Assembly (NCBI GenBank): GCA_018907035.1
Contig: JACCIC010000138.1
Coordinates: forward strand, 1,086,001-1,150,000
Direction of reading: 5' to 3'
DNA length: 64,000 nt
Source of the DNA: Sycobia sp. Sy_11
Taxonomy: Eukaryota > Arthropoda > Insecta > Hymenoptera > Epichrysomallidae
The first letter of the stretch is position 1; every line of letters begins with the position of its first letter. Shown piece after piece: positions 24,401 through 37,089 of the stretch. Below the pieces are notes generated by a model that saw nothing but the letters and a program-made list of their open reading frames with translations, did no database searches and had not been told where the DNA came from. A program made the translations under genes and the position numbers.

Positions 24401-25330
24401 ATCTTCTGACGTTACTCCGCTGTCGTCCTATTACTCTATACTCGTTACTATTAGGTCATCTTTCATTATCAGCGTTTTCGAAGAAAATAGTTTCGTTATC
24501 GAATTAATGTGCTTTAAGTGAAATTTTATAAATCATCCCGCGCTTGAACCACTGCTCAGCATAGTGAGGAGATTTTTTTCGTCTGTTGTTCGAACGAAGG
24601 AGAAAGATAAGGAGAGAAAGATAGAAAGAGAGAGAAATGAGTTCTACAAATTTAGCTGGAAAATTTCGATGATAACAAATAATGAACTCGAGGTACTCAT
24701 TCGAAAATATATAATCCTATCGACTGTATATTCTCTTCTTAATTATCTACTTTTAGAGACTTGTTCACAATTTAGAATATGAATAAAATTATACGGATAC
24801 TCCACTCTAATAGATTTTCGATTATAATTACAATGATTTTCTGTTTTAAAATTAATAACGGGAATGAAAATTTTTCTTCTTATCCAATTGATTAGCTCAG
24901 TTTTTGCTGTTCGTTCCTCTAATCGCAGCGAGTTACATAAACATTTTGCGCCAATGCTGTACAAATGATAAGCGCCGATGACGCAATAATGAAAATTTGA
25001 TTACGTCGAACGTTTCAGCTTACGTTATTAACGAAGCATAATGTATGAAAACAAGCGAAAGGCAATTTTCAACAAAGCGATTGTTTATTACCGCGATAGG
25101 GAAGATGTTATTTTTACATTTAAAGCGTCACGCACGACGAGGAGTCAAAACGAAGGGAGGGTAAAATATAAAGTCTCAAGTCTTCGATTGATTTTAAAAA
25201 AAAATACAACAAAGATTAAGAATTTTCCAGAATTCGTTTTTTTTTTACCGCTGATTCGACCGGGAAGCATAATCCGTTTAGCGCCCGTTGATCGTACCGA
25301 TTCGCGCGCTCGAGCGATCGCGTCATGATG
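24400..25330. other. AT-rich unique DNA
   Basis: Short frames only. No gene is seen. Confidence 0.45.
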
Positions 25331-25334
25331 CAAT

Positions 25335-25335
<1 letters not shown>

Positions 25336-25378
<43 letters not shown>

Positions 25379-25491
25379 GCTCTTCTAAGCGAAAATCGTC
25401 GATTTGATAAAATGCACCGGCTGGCCGACGGCGCATGTATACGCGCGCCCGCGCGCGCGTACACAGACGCGCACACACACACACACACACA
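25336..25491. repeat. (CT)n, then CG and (CA)n
   Basis: CT tract to 25375, CG steps from 25441, CA tract to 25491. Confidence 0.88.
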
Positions 25492-25745
25492 GAGCTACAC
25501 CTTCAATTAGTTTTTTGATTTACGAGCATCCTTTACGAGCGCTTTATCCCGTCACGAATGCGTCGCTAATGCGGGAAAATTCCCGCCGCACGGCGGCGCG
25601 AACGCGCGCAAATTGAATTGCCCTCGTTATTATCATTACGAGACGTATAATGCTTAAATGTACTTTATTTCCCTCTACCCCCCCCCCCTTCCCATTCAAT
25701 TTCAATGCGATTATTATCGGTGGGCGATAAGAGAGAAAGAATGAA

Positions 25746-25829
25746 GGAGAGAGAGAGAGAGAGGAAAAAGAAGCTTAATTATCTCAAGTACAATTTGACG
25801 TCGGTCTGTTCTTTTTTTTTTTTTTTTTG
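25746..25829. repeat. (GA)n and a T run
   Basis: A short GA tract, then T19 at 25811-25829. Confidence 0.8.
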
Positions 25830-25923
25830 GTTGCTTATTTCACCCACGTATCTCTCACCTTTTGTTTCGTTATTTAGATTTTGCAATTTGTTATTCGTAA
25901 ATGCGCGCGGAGAATTCATTTTT

Positions 25924-25925
<2 letters not shown>

Positions 25926-25974
<49 letters not shown>

Positions 25975-25977
25975 ATG
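25926..25977. repeat. (TA)n-(TG)n compound
   Basis: About 14 TA units switching to TG. Confidence 0.93.
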
Positions 25978-25979
25978 TA

Positions 25980-27060
25980 ATGGTTGTCAGTTCTCTCCAA
26001 TGTCAATTATTTATTGGTCAATAAACTAAGCTTGGTGTAGTACGTCTAGGAATGAAATTCAATGTATTATCGTGAGACAAAGGAATTTATTAGGTTGCGC
26101 CTTCGTAAATTAAGCTTTAATAATAAAACACGCCGAACGAAAGAATAACGAGCGGTATTTTAGAAAAATAGGCGTAAATTTTTGCATTGCCCACGTGATT
26201 AGTCATGATTTAATATTCGCGTCGTACGACATAAGTAACGATATCGTTATGTTAATGCGTTCGCATATACGCTGATCTATCCCATCTGTGTACGTATATA
26301 TATATATATTGATCTATACTCGAATGAAGCGCGCGACGGCCATTTCCGATTTTCCGAAAGCGCTAAAACGACCTCGCCAGCGCCGTATAAGAATTACCCG
26401 CGCGCGCGTGCGGCTCGATATTGCGAAAGTCCGCGGAGGCCGGGGTGCGGGGGGTGGGGTGGGGATGGGGGCGGAGAACCGCTGAAATGTAAAAACGACC
26501 CGAACCCCGGAAATACGGGAGGACGTTCCCCGGGAGCTGTGCCCCGGAGAGAAAGTCGAGGGGGAGGTGGGCGCCGGCAGTATAAGGGCGAACATCGGGC
26601 TCCCGGGGGCGGATAAAGTTTTAAATCTAAAATATCGAAAACAGTTTTCGTACGTATCGCGTGCCATAACTTACTTCGCGCGCCGTATTGCACGTGGGGG
26701 CTGGAAAGAGTCAGAGAGAGAGAGAGAGAGAGTGAGAGGGGGGGGGGAAGGAAAACGGTCGCGCGCAAGCGGACAACAAGCTCGCCTCTATCTACCGCAA
26801 TAACTTTACCATTCCGCTTTTATTCCGCTGAATCGATCCCCTCACCTTTTACATATATATATATATCCACACACACACATACACGGAACTTTTCCTTATT
26901 CCGCAGCGCGACCCGGCGGCGTTTCTTCACCCCTTTGTAAATATTTCACCGCGCGGCGAATCCGGGCGCCGCGCCGCAGAGACCGTAGCTTATTTTAAGT
27001 ACACATACGAGGGGATTTCATTGGATTCCCAATGACCGCGTGAGTCAACATTTTTCCGCC
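25980..27060. other. AT-rich then CpG-rich DNA
   Basis: Contains GACGGCCATTTCC near 26335 (PHO/YY1-like core) and a GA tract at 26714-26731. No exon support. Confidence 0.4.
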
Positions 27061-27064
27061 CGTT

Positions 27065-27082
27065 ATATATATATATATATAT
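27065..27082. repeat. Short (TA)n
   Basis: About nine TA units. Confidence 0.85.
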
Positions 27083-27654
27083 TAAATGCGACCGTCGCTG
27101 TTATACCGCACCGCGCCCGCAGCCGTCGCTTGTTCGTCCTACCCGGAGTCGTGGCGCCGCGTGCGTGTGTGCCCCCCCCCCCGCCAACCGCCCCACCCGG
27201 CACGGATATGTGCTCTTCTATATAGACACACACAGGCATAAATACATATGCATGTGTACGTATGCGGCTCCGCGCAGGCCAGGAATGAATTAATAATCGA
27301 TCGCCTCGTAAAAGTATCAAAGGAAGATGTTACCGCAATTATCATAATGTAGTCCCCGGCCGCGGTCTGATTTATGGCCACCTGGACTCGGTCGGCTCCT
27401 CTCCTCGGCGCGCTCCCCCCTCCCCCTCACCGATACGTATATTATACTAATAACGCGAAGTTTAGTGGCTCGTGAAAATTTATCGTATCACCTTGTATAC
27501 GGCGCTGTTATGTCGCCGGGCGCCGTTATTGGCCGGGAGAACGCGCCCCGCCGCCCGGCAGTCCCCGCCTGCATTATAACCCGTTTCTCAATTTCTTGAA
27601 CAAAGACGTTGTTTGGAGGTGGGGGCATTATTGTAATTATTCATCTATATCTAT
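27083..27654. other. CpG-rich unique DNA
   Basis: A C run lies near 27173-27182. Frames show no protein character. Confidence 0.4.
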
Positions 27655-27655
27655 A

Positions 27656-27731
27656 CATACACATACACGCACATACACACACACGCACACGCGCGCGCGC
27701 GCGCATATATATATATATATATCTATATATA
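27656..27731. repeat. Compound CA/CG/TA repeat
   Basis: CATA and CA units, then CG steps, then TA units. Confidence 0.88.
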
Positions 27732-28129
27732 TTTACATTACGTTAATATTTACACATGAATATAGGAGCCGGAAGGGTTTCGCTGACTTTTTCAAGGGCG
27801 CAGAATGCGCTTGGCCGCCTCAGCACGAATTTCGAATAGTTAGTATGGCAAGAAAATGAGAAATAAATTATTTAGAACGATTTAATTAGTTAAAGGGCTG
27901 TGAGCACGAGGCCCTTCATTAGAGCGAAATTACAAGGCTCTGGAATATTTGTCTTGTTTTTTCTTTGTTTTTTACTAGAAATCAGCGCTTCGCTTGTTTA
28001 AATTCAATAGGAATGACTATCGAACACGAATAATCGAAGGAGCTTAATTTTTCAAATTAGATACCGCGACCTATTGCTCTCTTCCTCATTGACGTGCCGT
28101 TCGCTGGGCTGCGAATTTGTTAAACAATG

Positions 28130-28330
28130 AGCAAAGCGAGGTTTGGGATGACTCGATCGTTGGGCGGTGGGAGGTGGTGGACTAAGTAATTCTGCGCCTC
28201 GAGTTCGAGTCTCCGTCACAGCCGAGTGACACGAGCACCGAGGCAAAAAATTGCATAGCTGACCTCTGCCTCTGGATTGGGATCGGCGTTGGGGAGCAGG
28301 AATAGAGCGACGTTAAATAATATTCAACGA
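28130..28330 (+). mobile_element. Possible tRNA-derived SINE remnant
   Basis: GAGTTCGAGTCTCC at about 28201-28214 resembles a pol III B box. TGGACTAAGTAA about 25 bases upstream is a poor A-box match. The following GC-rich tail is non-repetitive, and an A-rich stretch begins near 28331. No intact tRNA cloverleaf can be drawn and no second copy was seen here. Confidence 0.2.
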
Positions 28331-29407
28331 GCAAAAAAAGAAAACGAAGATATCTTTTCCTTTGAGATTTGTGAATTGATATTGATATTGTTCAAAAAAA
28401 AAAAAAAAAAAAACAAATATCCTAGCTTTTCAAACCATCGTAATAATGTGGATAAACCTTCTTTGTCTTCGACTCAGAAGTCGATACAACAGATTTATGT
28501 TCTGCTTCGTTTAAAAAAAATTCTGATATAAATACTTAGTAAATTCGTACAGAACGATTTCATCTGTGATCAAAGTCCATTGCCACGATGGCGATTTAAA
28601 AATTCAAACGTTAATACGAACTGTTTGACTTTCGCTCTCCTTTCAACGGACGTCGGATCCAGCGGGATTAAGGATGTACTGCCGAGTGCAGGATAAGGAT
28701 AAATTCAAAAAATCATATTTTCATCAAAATTTTCAATCTCACAGTTTCACCGTTCCATTCTCACAATTAATACGCCGATGATCCAAGCTTTCGATAGGCT
28801 CGCGTTTATTCAGAGCCGCTAAAAGTCTATCCGGCTTACGGGCAAAATGCCATTGAAGGCGCGGGCTCAAAGGGGTCAAAACGCCTTTTGAACCAACAAA
28901 AAGTTTTTAAATGTTGTTCAAAATTTTGAAAATTTTCAAGCAAGTGCTTTTCACAAAAAAAAAAGATAAAGCGCGACGAAATTGAAAAGATCAGTGTCAG
29001 TAGATCAGTATTCGGCAGCTAAAATACGCATAACATTTGAAGCCGTATTGAATGCTCGTGGCTTGAAAAATGTAAATGATTCGTACATAAGTTTCCACAA
29101 CATTCTCAACTTAATCCACTCGTTAATTACGATCATTCGCGAATTTTCTCGAGAGTTCGTCCCATAGAATAATCGTTCGAAATTCCAAAAAATTGCCAAA
29201 AATCCACAATCGACTCCACGAATCTTTTGCGAAAATCCTGAGCGCGAACCTCGACGGCTCCTTGGTCGCGAGGGTAGATTCCGCACCGACCGACCTATTT
29301 GCCAATTACGACGTATAGCTGCACATTTTCCCGGGTACAACTACGAGAAAGAGCCAACGCCTTTATGCTGGCTATTGACTATTCGAAATATCTGGATTGA
29401 TTCTGTT

Positions 29408-29410
<3 letters not shown>
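28331..29410. other. Medium-complexity unique DNA
   Basis: An A run lies at 28396-28413. A small imperfect inverted repeat, GGTCAAAA against TTTTGAACC, lies near 28876-28893. No exon support. Confidence 0.4.

Positions 29411-29412
<2 letters not shown>

Positions 29413-29456
<44 letters not shown>
29413..29456. repeat. (TA)n microsatellite
   Basis: About 21 TA units. Confidence 0.92.
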
Positions 29457-29459
<3 letters not shown>

Positions 29460-29813
29460 CACAATCCACATGGTAGTAGTATATCACAAGAGAGCCGTAA
29501 AAATACAAGGAGAGGAAGGGTGCAATACTCTCGCAAAAAAATGTCTTTCGGCATCGCTGTCGGATTCGCCGTTTCACTCTAGATACGTCTAAGCACGGGG
29601 TTTAATTAACAAATTGATGGCGCTCGTGCGCGAGCGATATTTGTATATATACGACAAAGTGTACACGATCGATGCTCTCTATCGGCGCACGACGGCGGCG
29701 AGTCAGCGGACGCGCCGCCTCATTTCTACATGCTATATACGTATAATCGAGACATAGGGGTGGTGGTGCAGAGGTAATTTTCGCTAAGGGCGATCGGGGA
29801 AAATTGGAGGGAG

Positions 29814-29815
<2 letters not shown>

Positions 29816-29847
<32 letters not shown>
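29816..29847. repeat. (GA)n tract
   Basis: About 15 GA units. Confidence 0.9.
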
Positions 29848-29850
<3 letters not shown>

Positions 29851-29984
29851 GGTGCGATACACTCGCGTGCGCGTATACCACAGGGCATATAGAAGCTCGC
29901 CCTTCGTCGTTTCGATTTTGGTTGTTTTGGAGCTACCGCGGCCGCGGTGCCTGACTAATAAATTTCACAGCGTTTTGTGAGCCT

Positions 29985-29988
29985 GCAT

Positions 29989-30054
<66 letters not shown>
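29985..30054. repeat. (CATA)n-(TA)n compound
   Basis: Six CATA units grade into a TA tract. Confidence 0.92.
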
Positions 30055-30056
<2 letters not shown>

Positions 30057-30206
30057 TGACACAAAAGAGTTGGTATAGCGCGAGCCCGTGGGCTCTTTCT
30101 TTCGCTCTCTTTTTTTTCTCCTTTTATTTTTTTACACACGGCACCAGAAGCCGACGGCGAGAATTTATGTATTTATTTTGCCGATTTCTTTTCACTTTTT
30201 TTCTAT

Positions 30207-30245
30207 ATATATGTGTGTGTGTGTGTGTGTGTATGTATATATGTA
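30207..30245. repeat. (TA/TG)n tract
   Basis: A TG core flanked by TA. Confidence 0.88.
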
Positions 30246-30680
30246 TTTTTTTTCATAGACATTATACTTTTTGTTATTCGCGTAAAAACAGAGAGACGTT
30301 GCGCAGGGATAAAGTTTCGCATGACCAGTTATGACTTTACGGTAGGTGAGCGCCTTCTTATAGAACGATCTTTCATTTTTTTTCTTTGTTTTTTTTATTT
30401 TTTATTATTTTTTTTTGATTGCATTTCGTAGAAACGTTATATTTTTCGCTATTTATGGAGTGATTTATTGATGGCGAACATAAATTTTCGGCTGAGCGTG
30501 AGTATATATATATATCTATATATGAAAAAAAACCTTCGAATCTCAGTACCCTGGTTTCGTTATAGTTTTCATGATTGTAGATCAAAATAAACTCCGTATA
30601 CAATTCAAATTTTCCCCTTAAACTACCTATAAACATGTAAATAATATCTTCTTTGTATATTTCACCGATAACATACATAC

Positions 30681-30685
<5 letters not shown>

Positions 30686-30739
<54 letters not shown>
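30686..30739. repeat. (TA)n microsatellite
   Basis: About 27 TA units at the start of the long AT-rich block. Confidence 0.93.
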
Positions 30740-30743
<4 letters not shown>

Positions 30744-33230
30744 TACAGAACTAATGAGAGAATGAAAATAATGTTCGAGCATTATTTTAATTTACTTATG
30801 TATTAGCTTATTCGGATTTGAAAGAAAAAATGTACGATTCAATGAGAAAGTATATCTTCCGGATTCGGTAAAAACGCGCGGTATGCGAATGTTGAGTGGA
30901 CAACAATTGATATTATCCTGGAAATTGCGTTGATCGCAAATTTTAATCGTATTGTGTGCGTATTATCATTTTTAAAAATAAGATACGGACATTTCTTTAT
31001 TTACCGAAAAACGCTTCCGGTTGTAGCGGTTTTTATGGTTAGTCTGGAAAAAATCGATTTATTTTTATTATTTTACTAAATAAATAAGCTATCTGAATGC
31101 GACAAAGAGAAACGTTTTTGACATAAATAAACTTAATAAATTATTACGAACAAGACGCGGAATCGAAAAAATAATTGTGTATAGTCACAAAGTACTTTTG
31201 CATTAAACAAGAAAGACCATACTTTATAAGATCCTTGTGCAATGTCTCAAGTATTTCGAATATTAAATAGTGACATTGGCTTGTCCGACTTATATCATAA
31301 AATACTTTTTTTTTTTAAAGGACGTCTACTGTTACATATGTAGTGATGTCAGAAGAATTGTGTCTGAAATGTAAAAAAAAATGTATCTGACTCTGCTCGG
31401 TCCCAGATCAAATTCGAGACGCAGCGACTGTTCTTTTTTTTTCGGTCATCTTTTAAAATGTATTTATTCATAAAATTCTGTTGCAACGATGTGGTTACAA
31501 ATACCAATAATCAATACAAAATGGCTGTTATGATCACACTTGTTGCAATTGCATACAATATTTTTTTCATTGCATACCAAGTAAGTGTTTTTTTTTTATT
31601 TCATTATAACTCGTATCGTATTTTCATACTTCGTTAGACTGATGGCAGTGGCACAAAAATTTAAGTTCCAGGATAAGAGACACAGGGATGACGATATGGT
31701 AATCGATTATTACATATGTTTCTCTATAAATCAGTGACATTAAAGGGATATTTGAGTTTGAAATTTTTAGTTGAATACGGAAAACATCTCGACATATTAT
31801 TTTTCTCGATAGATGCTTTCCTGGAGTTTTTTTTCTGAACGACTTGTCCTGATGTTTCCGTTCCATTGTACACGATGCCATGTTCAAACGCAATGCTGCC
31901 GTTGATAAAGAATTTCGTTAAGAATTCGAGCGAGCATTGAGGTTCGACTTTGACGTATGTTTTTCGTATGATCTGAAGATTTTCGTATAATCTTATTTTT
32001 ATGAAAATATAATTATTTTAGATAAGAATTCATCGGTGAATTTATGGTAATAAAATAACAGTAGAAGATGGCTTCATAATGAATCAGCTTTCTAATGAAT
32101 ACAAATTTTAATAGTAATTTTTACTCCAGTTTTTGGTAAATTGAAAAATAAAGTATAAAATTTGATTTATTAATAGAACTTAATACCAAAAAGTTGAAAG
32201 CAACTAAAATTTTAAATATATTATCAAACGAACTTTTATCAATTATGTTACGTGTATTGAATGCAATCTTTTACCACTTCTAAGGAATATACGCAACATA
32301 CATAAACACCAACTCAATGTTAAGTAGTAATGCCCGCGTTGAAACAGACGACATATATGCAGAGCTTCTCGGGATATAAAAAAATCAATGGTTAGTGCAT
32401 ATGCCATTACGAAGTAAATAGATACTGCACTAGTAGTAACAGACACGTGGCAATGGAAAATTATTGTACAAACTTGTGAGAATAAAACCGCAATAGCTAC
32501 TAGGAATATAAATTTGCATCATTAAGCCTTATTTTTAATACAAATGAACGGCTGTTATGAAATTTTTATATTCTGTTAAAAATTCTTTCATTTTTCGTTC
32601 TTTAAAATATGTATATGGGTCATTAAAAAAATCGTTTACTATTTAGACGTTATTGACTCAACATCCGCGTATTAATCGAGATGAATTTTTTTCAGCGTGT
32701 TTATACACAAGTTCAGAAGTTTTCTTTGATACAACCGTGATCTGTTTGTTATAGCCGTTGTCTGTCTATTATATATTTTCAATCGTAGAGTGAGAAACAA
32801 TAAAAGGAAAATAAAAAAAAAAAACTCATCCATCAGATTTTTCGACGTTAAATTGTATGTAGAACAAAATATTAATTAATAATAGATAATCAACGTCGAT
32901 GATTGGTATGGGAAAGTTATTTTTCCACGAAAACGCATCGTAACAATCATAAATCGCGGTATTCACGTAGACCCGTGCGCGTCATGAAAATAATTTCAAA
33001 TCAATGAAAGAACTTATAAATACGATGGCCTCTTTTCTTAAGTTGAGCTTGTTGGAATTCTCGAAAATCGATCATATCTAAAAGATCCTGGCATACGTCA
33101 TTCCGCGCATTCTTTCATATTGCACTACAAAATCACCCCTAAAATCTTTTGGCATCGATCCACGAAGCCCGGGCACATAACACATACGCGCTCAAAACTG
33201 AAACTGTTTAGTCGAACCTCCTAATAAACC
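30740..33230. other. Long AT-rich unique block
   Basis: No dinucleotide microsatellites. It holds two minus-strand open frames longer than expected for the composition (32243-32518 and 31624-31893). No domain is recognised. Confidence 0.45.
32243..32518 (-). pseudogene. Unusually long open frame in AT-rich DNA; possible membrane-protein exon or decayed fragment
   Basis: The frame opens after a TGA at 32521-32519 and runs 91 codons to TAA at 32245-32243, in AT-rich sequence where stops are otherwise frequent. It begins CKFIFLVAIAVLFSQVC. Two hydrophobic stretches (about residues 3-21 and 32-48, including VSIYFVMAYALTIDFF) look like membrane segments. A cysteine- and arginine-containing tail follows (LHICRLFQRGHYYLTLSW). 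The only ATG is internal, so it would be an exon rather than a complete gene. The family is not identified; a chemoreceptor or other multipass protein remnant is conceivable. Chance remains possible, since T-rich DNA always encodes hydrophobic residues. Confidence 0.17.
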
Positions 33231-33238
33231 CAAGATTG

Positions 33239-33248
33239 AGAGGGAGAG

Positions 33249-33293
<45 letters not shown>
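33239..33293. repeat. (GA)n tract with one interruption
   Basis: GA, a single AA break, then GA again. Confidence 0.92.
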
Positions 33294-33419
33294 TGTTCTG
33301 CGGTTCGTTTCCTCAGCCCTCCTGCCCGCCACGTCGCGACCCAAAACGAACGAGGCTGGCGACGCGTTTCCATCCGTTCGAATAATCTCGCCCCCGCAAC
33401 GACACATGGCACCGTCTGT

Positions 33420-33486
33420 GACACACACATACACACGCGCGCATGCATGCACATAATACACGTAACACGCGCGCACGCACACACAT
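33420..33486. repeat. CA/CG-rich interrupted repeat
   Basis: Several short CA and CG runs. Confidence 0.8.
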
Positions 33487-33773
33487 ACCGAATAAAATTC
33501 TAAAAATAATCCAGCGCAGTCCGTCGCCTGTCAATCGCGTGAAATATTATAGCGCGTTTCTCAACTCTGGCCCCCCTCCCTCCCTCGTCGTCATTCCACC
33601 CCTTCCCCTGTGCTCCGCATACCGGAGTATACGCGCATATACGGTTTAATACCCCCTAGCTCCCCCGCCCCTCCCCAGCCTTCGGCTCGCAGCAATAACA
33701 ACGACACAGGCCCCGCGCGGTTATTATATACTTCAGCTGCCGTTCACGGAGCTGCCCACGTATGTGGTGTGTA

Positions 33774-33812
33774 TGTATATATGTGTATATATCTATATAT
33801 ATATATATATAC
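33774..33812. repeat. (TA)n with TG
   Basis: TA-based tract with TGTG breaks. Confidence 0.9.
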
Positions 33813-33938
33813 ACGTAATGTACGGAGAATATTAAAATTAGTCCGCTCGGCCACGCGCGCGCGATGAATGATCGCGCGTATTATTATAAAATGTGTGGTA
33901 TATAACCCTGCACGCCAGGTCTGCGCGCTGCGTCGTTT

Positions 33939-33942
<4 letters not shown>

Positions 33943-33991
<49 letters not shown>
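33943..33991. repeat. (TA)n microsatellite
   Basis: About 24 TA units. Confidence 0.93.
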
Positions 33992-33995
<4 letters not shown>

Positions 33996-34150
33996 CGTCT
34001 TCCGCGGCCCCGAGTGTCGATTATCTCGAGTGCCGTGGTGGGAAAGGGGTGAGAGCGGCGCGGGAGGGGGCGATCACTCGCCTTGTCCTCGTGCCACGGA
34101 TGGAGAGGCCCGTGCTTCTGCGTTCTTTCACGGGGCGAGCTTCTTTTTCC

Positions 34151-34152
<2 letters not shown>

Positions 34153-34191
<39 letters not shown>
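34153..34191. repeat. (TA)n microsatellite
   Basis: About 19 TA units. Confidence 0.93.
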
Positions 34192-34197
<6 letters not shown>

Positions 34198-34199
34198 CA

Positions 34200-36477
34200 T
34201 GTAGAATCTGCGGGGACCGATTTAGGCTTATCTCGCTCGTTATATCGTGACGCGCGGTGGGGCTGGTCTGCGAGTGGCTCGGTGCGCGTTTTTTACATAC
34301 ACACCCACGCACATATATCATAAAATTACGAATTTTACGACGGGGACGCGGAGGAAGGTCTATATATATATGCATGTATACATACATACACATAAAATGA
34401 GGTGATCGTTGTCGGCGAAATCGTGAATTCGTATATGGCGAACGCGAAAAGCCAGGCGCGCATCTTAATATTCATGGGAAGCGTGTTTAATTTTCTTTTT
34501 TCTTTTTTATCGAAACAAAGATCCATCCGTCATTTTCAATGGATCAAAATTTTAGAAGTTCGAAAAGTTTTAGTAGATCTTGCTTAATCGTAGATTTTAG
34601 TCTATCCTTTCGATAAACAGTACGAATTAATAGTATTATTATTCGATAATAGATCTGATAAAGATAAAAATCTCTATTGTTTCCTCTATTAAAAATGTAA
34701 ATATTTATTTATTTTTGAATCTTTAATTGTGATGTTAAAATCATACAATGGAATTATCTCGAATGTGTGTTACAGATTTTCAATTGACATTATTTCACTC
34801 TTGTCCCGTTGATACGTTGATGTTTCTCAGAGAAGCGGGGCGTAACAAAAAATTTTCTTCAATTACACGTTTGTGACAATTCGTACGAGACGTGTGCCCC
34901 ACCTTTCCAATACCGTCTAATCAGGACGACGAAATTGTTAAAAATGAGAATTTAGCGCTGAATCCGCAGTTGTCCCCGCGCTCTAGAGAATAATTCGCGC
35001 ATTCTCAATCTTTCTCCCTCTCTGTCTTTTCGTCCGTTTCTAAAGTCCAATTTGGCTCGTTCGTGCGGCGTTCCGCGCGAACGGCGCTGTATTTAGAACG
35101 AAAATCGCTTCAAAGTATTTGGTATTACCCATCATTTTTCTCTCGTGCTCGCGTTATTAGCGGCCAATCTCGTTTCCGTATCAAGATTGAACGATGATTG
35201 AATTTTCCCGAAAACTGCGACTCTTGGCTTAAGATACTTGCCTGTCGTACTAATACAATCTGCATTTTCGATGCGCTATAATAAAATTTTGCAGATCACG
35301 TAATGTCACGTTTTCGATTATCTCTCCTATGAATTATTTCATTCGTTCGGCGATTTTTACAAATTATGCCGACGCTTCGACCGCGCCGTTGAAAATAAAC
35401 TCGAACTCGCAGGCGTTTCCGATCGCGCGAATTAAGCGCGTCGGCTCCGATCTCTCGGCTCGCCCCGGGTCGAAAAATTAAACCAGGCATTGTATCTTGA
35501 CACGCCGTCGAGTTGAAAATTTTTCACGATCAACGTCCCCCTCCCCCCGTGCTTCGGAAGTGAATGTGGAGTATAGCGGCGAGCTGCGTTCGACGTTAAA
35601 ATTCACGGCGAATGATCATTGACGCTCGAATACGAAGCGCCGTCGCTTCGTCCGAGACGAGGGATGGTGAATATAAATGTTGGAGCAGTATTTGTAATAT
35701 ACTCGTTACTATGGTCGTTATCGTTATTATTATACAACATGTCTCGGGACACGATTAAGCCTTAGTCGTGAGCAGATCTTATAATCGGATCTTCGTCGGA
35801 ATTTTTGATTGAATCGCTATGTTCTTCGTTTCTGTATCTTGATAAATTGTAATAAATATAAAAAAAAAAACATAATAAAGCAAAAAATTACAAAATTTCT
35901 TTTAAAAACCAATCAGTCAGTTATTCACAGGTTTCGACAAGCTCGTATATAAGATGTGTCCTGAATTCGCAAAATTGCGTATTTCACTCGTGTGAATTAT
36001 AATTCGTATTGTACGCCCCGGTCAAGAGCGCGGACAAGTGCAAAATAATGTCGCGCAAGTGATCGCGCGGGCAAAGGGGCGGCTGGGGCGCGAGCGAAAA
36101 GTAAAAATCAATCGCGGAAAGGGACGTCTTATTACGGAGACGTTTCAAAATTTCGTGGCTCGATCAATTCTTACGCTCCTTGGTGCGGGCTCGCGCGTAC
36201 CCGAACTGTACGGCGTCGAATAGGTGGCGAGTGGGGTGAGGGCGAGCTGGGGGGGGGGTGGGTGTAGCGAGCTCACCGCATTCGGAAATAACGAAAGGTG
36301 CGTCAGAAGGCGCGTCGGGACGAGAAGAACGAAAAATATACGTCGACGATAAAAAGGGGTGAATTTTCTACGTTCACGTCCCCGCGTTCACTCCGTCGCT
36401 CTCTCTCTCTGTCTAATATCTCGCTCGTCCTCCTCCCAGCACTTCTTACAATTTTATTTGTCGAGCGAAAGCTAGTT

Positions 36478-36479
<2 letters not shown>
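34200..36479. other. Unique non-coding DNA
   Basis: AT-rich from 34.5 to 34.9 kb, then medium-complexity, then CpG-rich from 36.0 kb. No exon support. Confidence 0.4.

Positions 36480-36511
<32 letters not shown>
36480..36511. repeat. (GA)n tract
   Basis: About 15 GA units. Confidence 0.9.
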
Positions 36512-36516
<5 letters not shown>

Positions 36517-37028
36517 GAGAGCGAAAACGTAAGGGAGTTAAAACGCGATCCAATTTCTCAGGCCATTGAGTGCGGGCGACTACCATCTGTCTAACGCGAG
36601 CGCCCGGCTTTTTACAGGCGAACCGTGAAATGCGCAAACAGAAGGTTTCTCCCATTCCCCATCTCCCTCGCTCTCTTTCGCGGCCTCCCCTTTCCCATCC
36701 TCTCCCAATGTACAATAATACTCTCCCACCGTCTCTCGCTCTCGCGTACTTCAAGCGCCCGCCCGCCCGCCCGCGCGCTCTCCTTTACATTTTAATCAAA
36801 TCATTTCTCCATTATTACGCGGGGCATCGGGTCGAGGAGGAACCGTCGCCCGCTCACCCCTTCTGACTGTATTTCCACCCCCACCCCCTACCCCCACCTC
36901 GAGAGCTCGCGGCGCTCGTCGCTTTTCGTCCCGAGCGCTATTCTTCCCCCATCTCCCCGTCGTTCTCGTTCGCGCGGCGGTCGTTTTACTGCTGCTTTCA
37001 ACGACAGGTACTCGTGGACGTGTCTATG

Positions 37029-37087
37029 TAATATATATATATATATATATATATATCCACACACACACACACACGCGCGCGCGCGTA
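37029..37087. repeat. (TA)n-(CA)n-(CG)n compound
   Basis: Three adjoining dinucleotide tracts in a CpG-rich block. Confidence 0.9.
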
Positions 37088-37089
37088 TA

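Noticed and set aside
32340..32520. Thought of an XK-related or chemoreceptor protein for the 32.2 kb frame
   Set aside because: Only general hydrophobicity and a G-H-Y-Y-L-T string suggest it; the diagnostic residues of those families are not visible, so no name is given.
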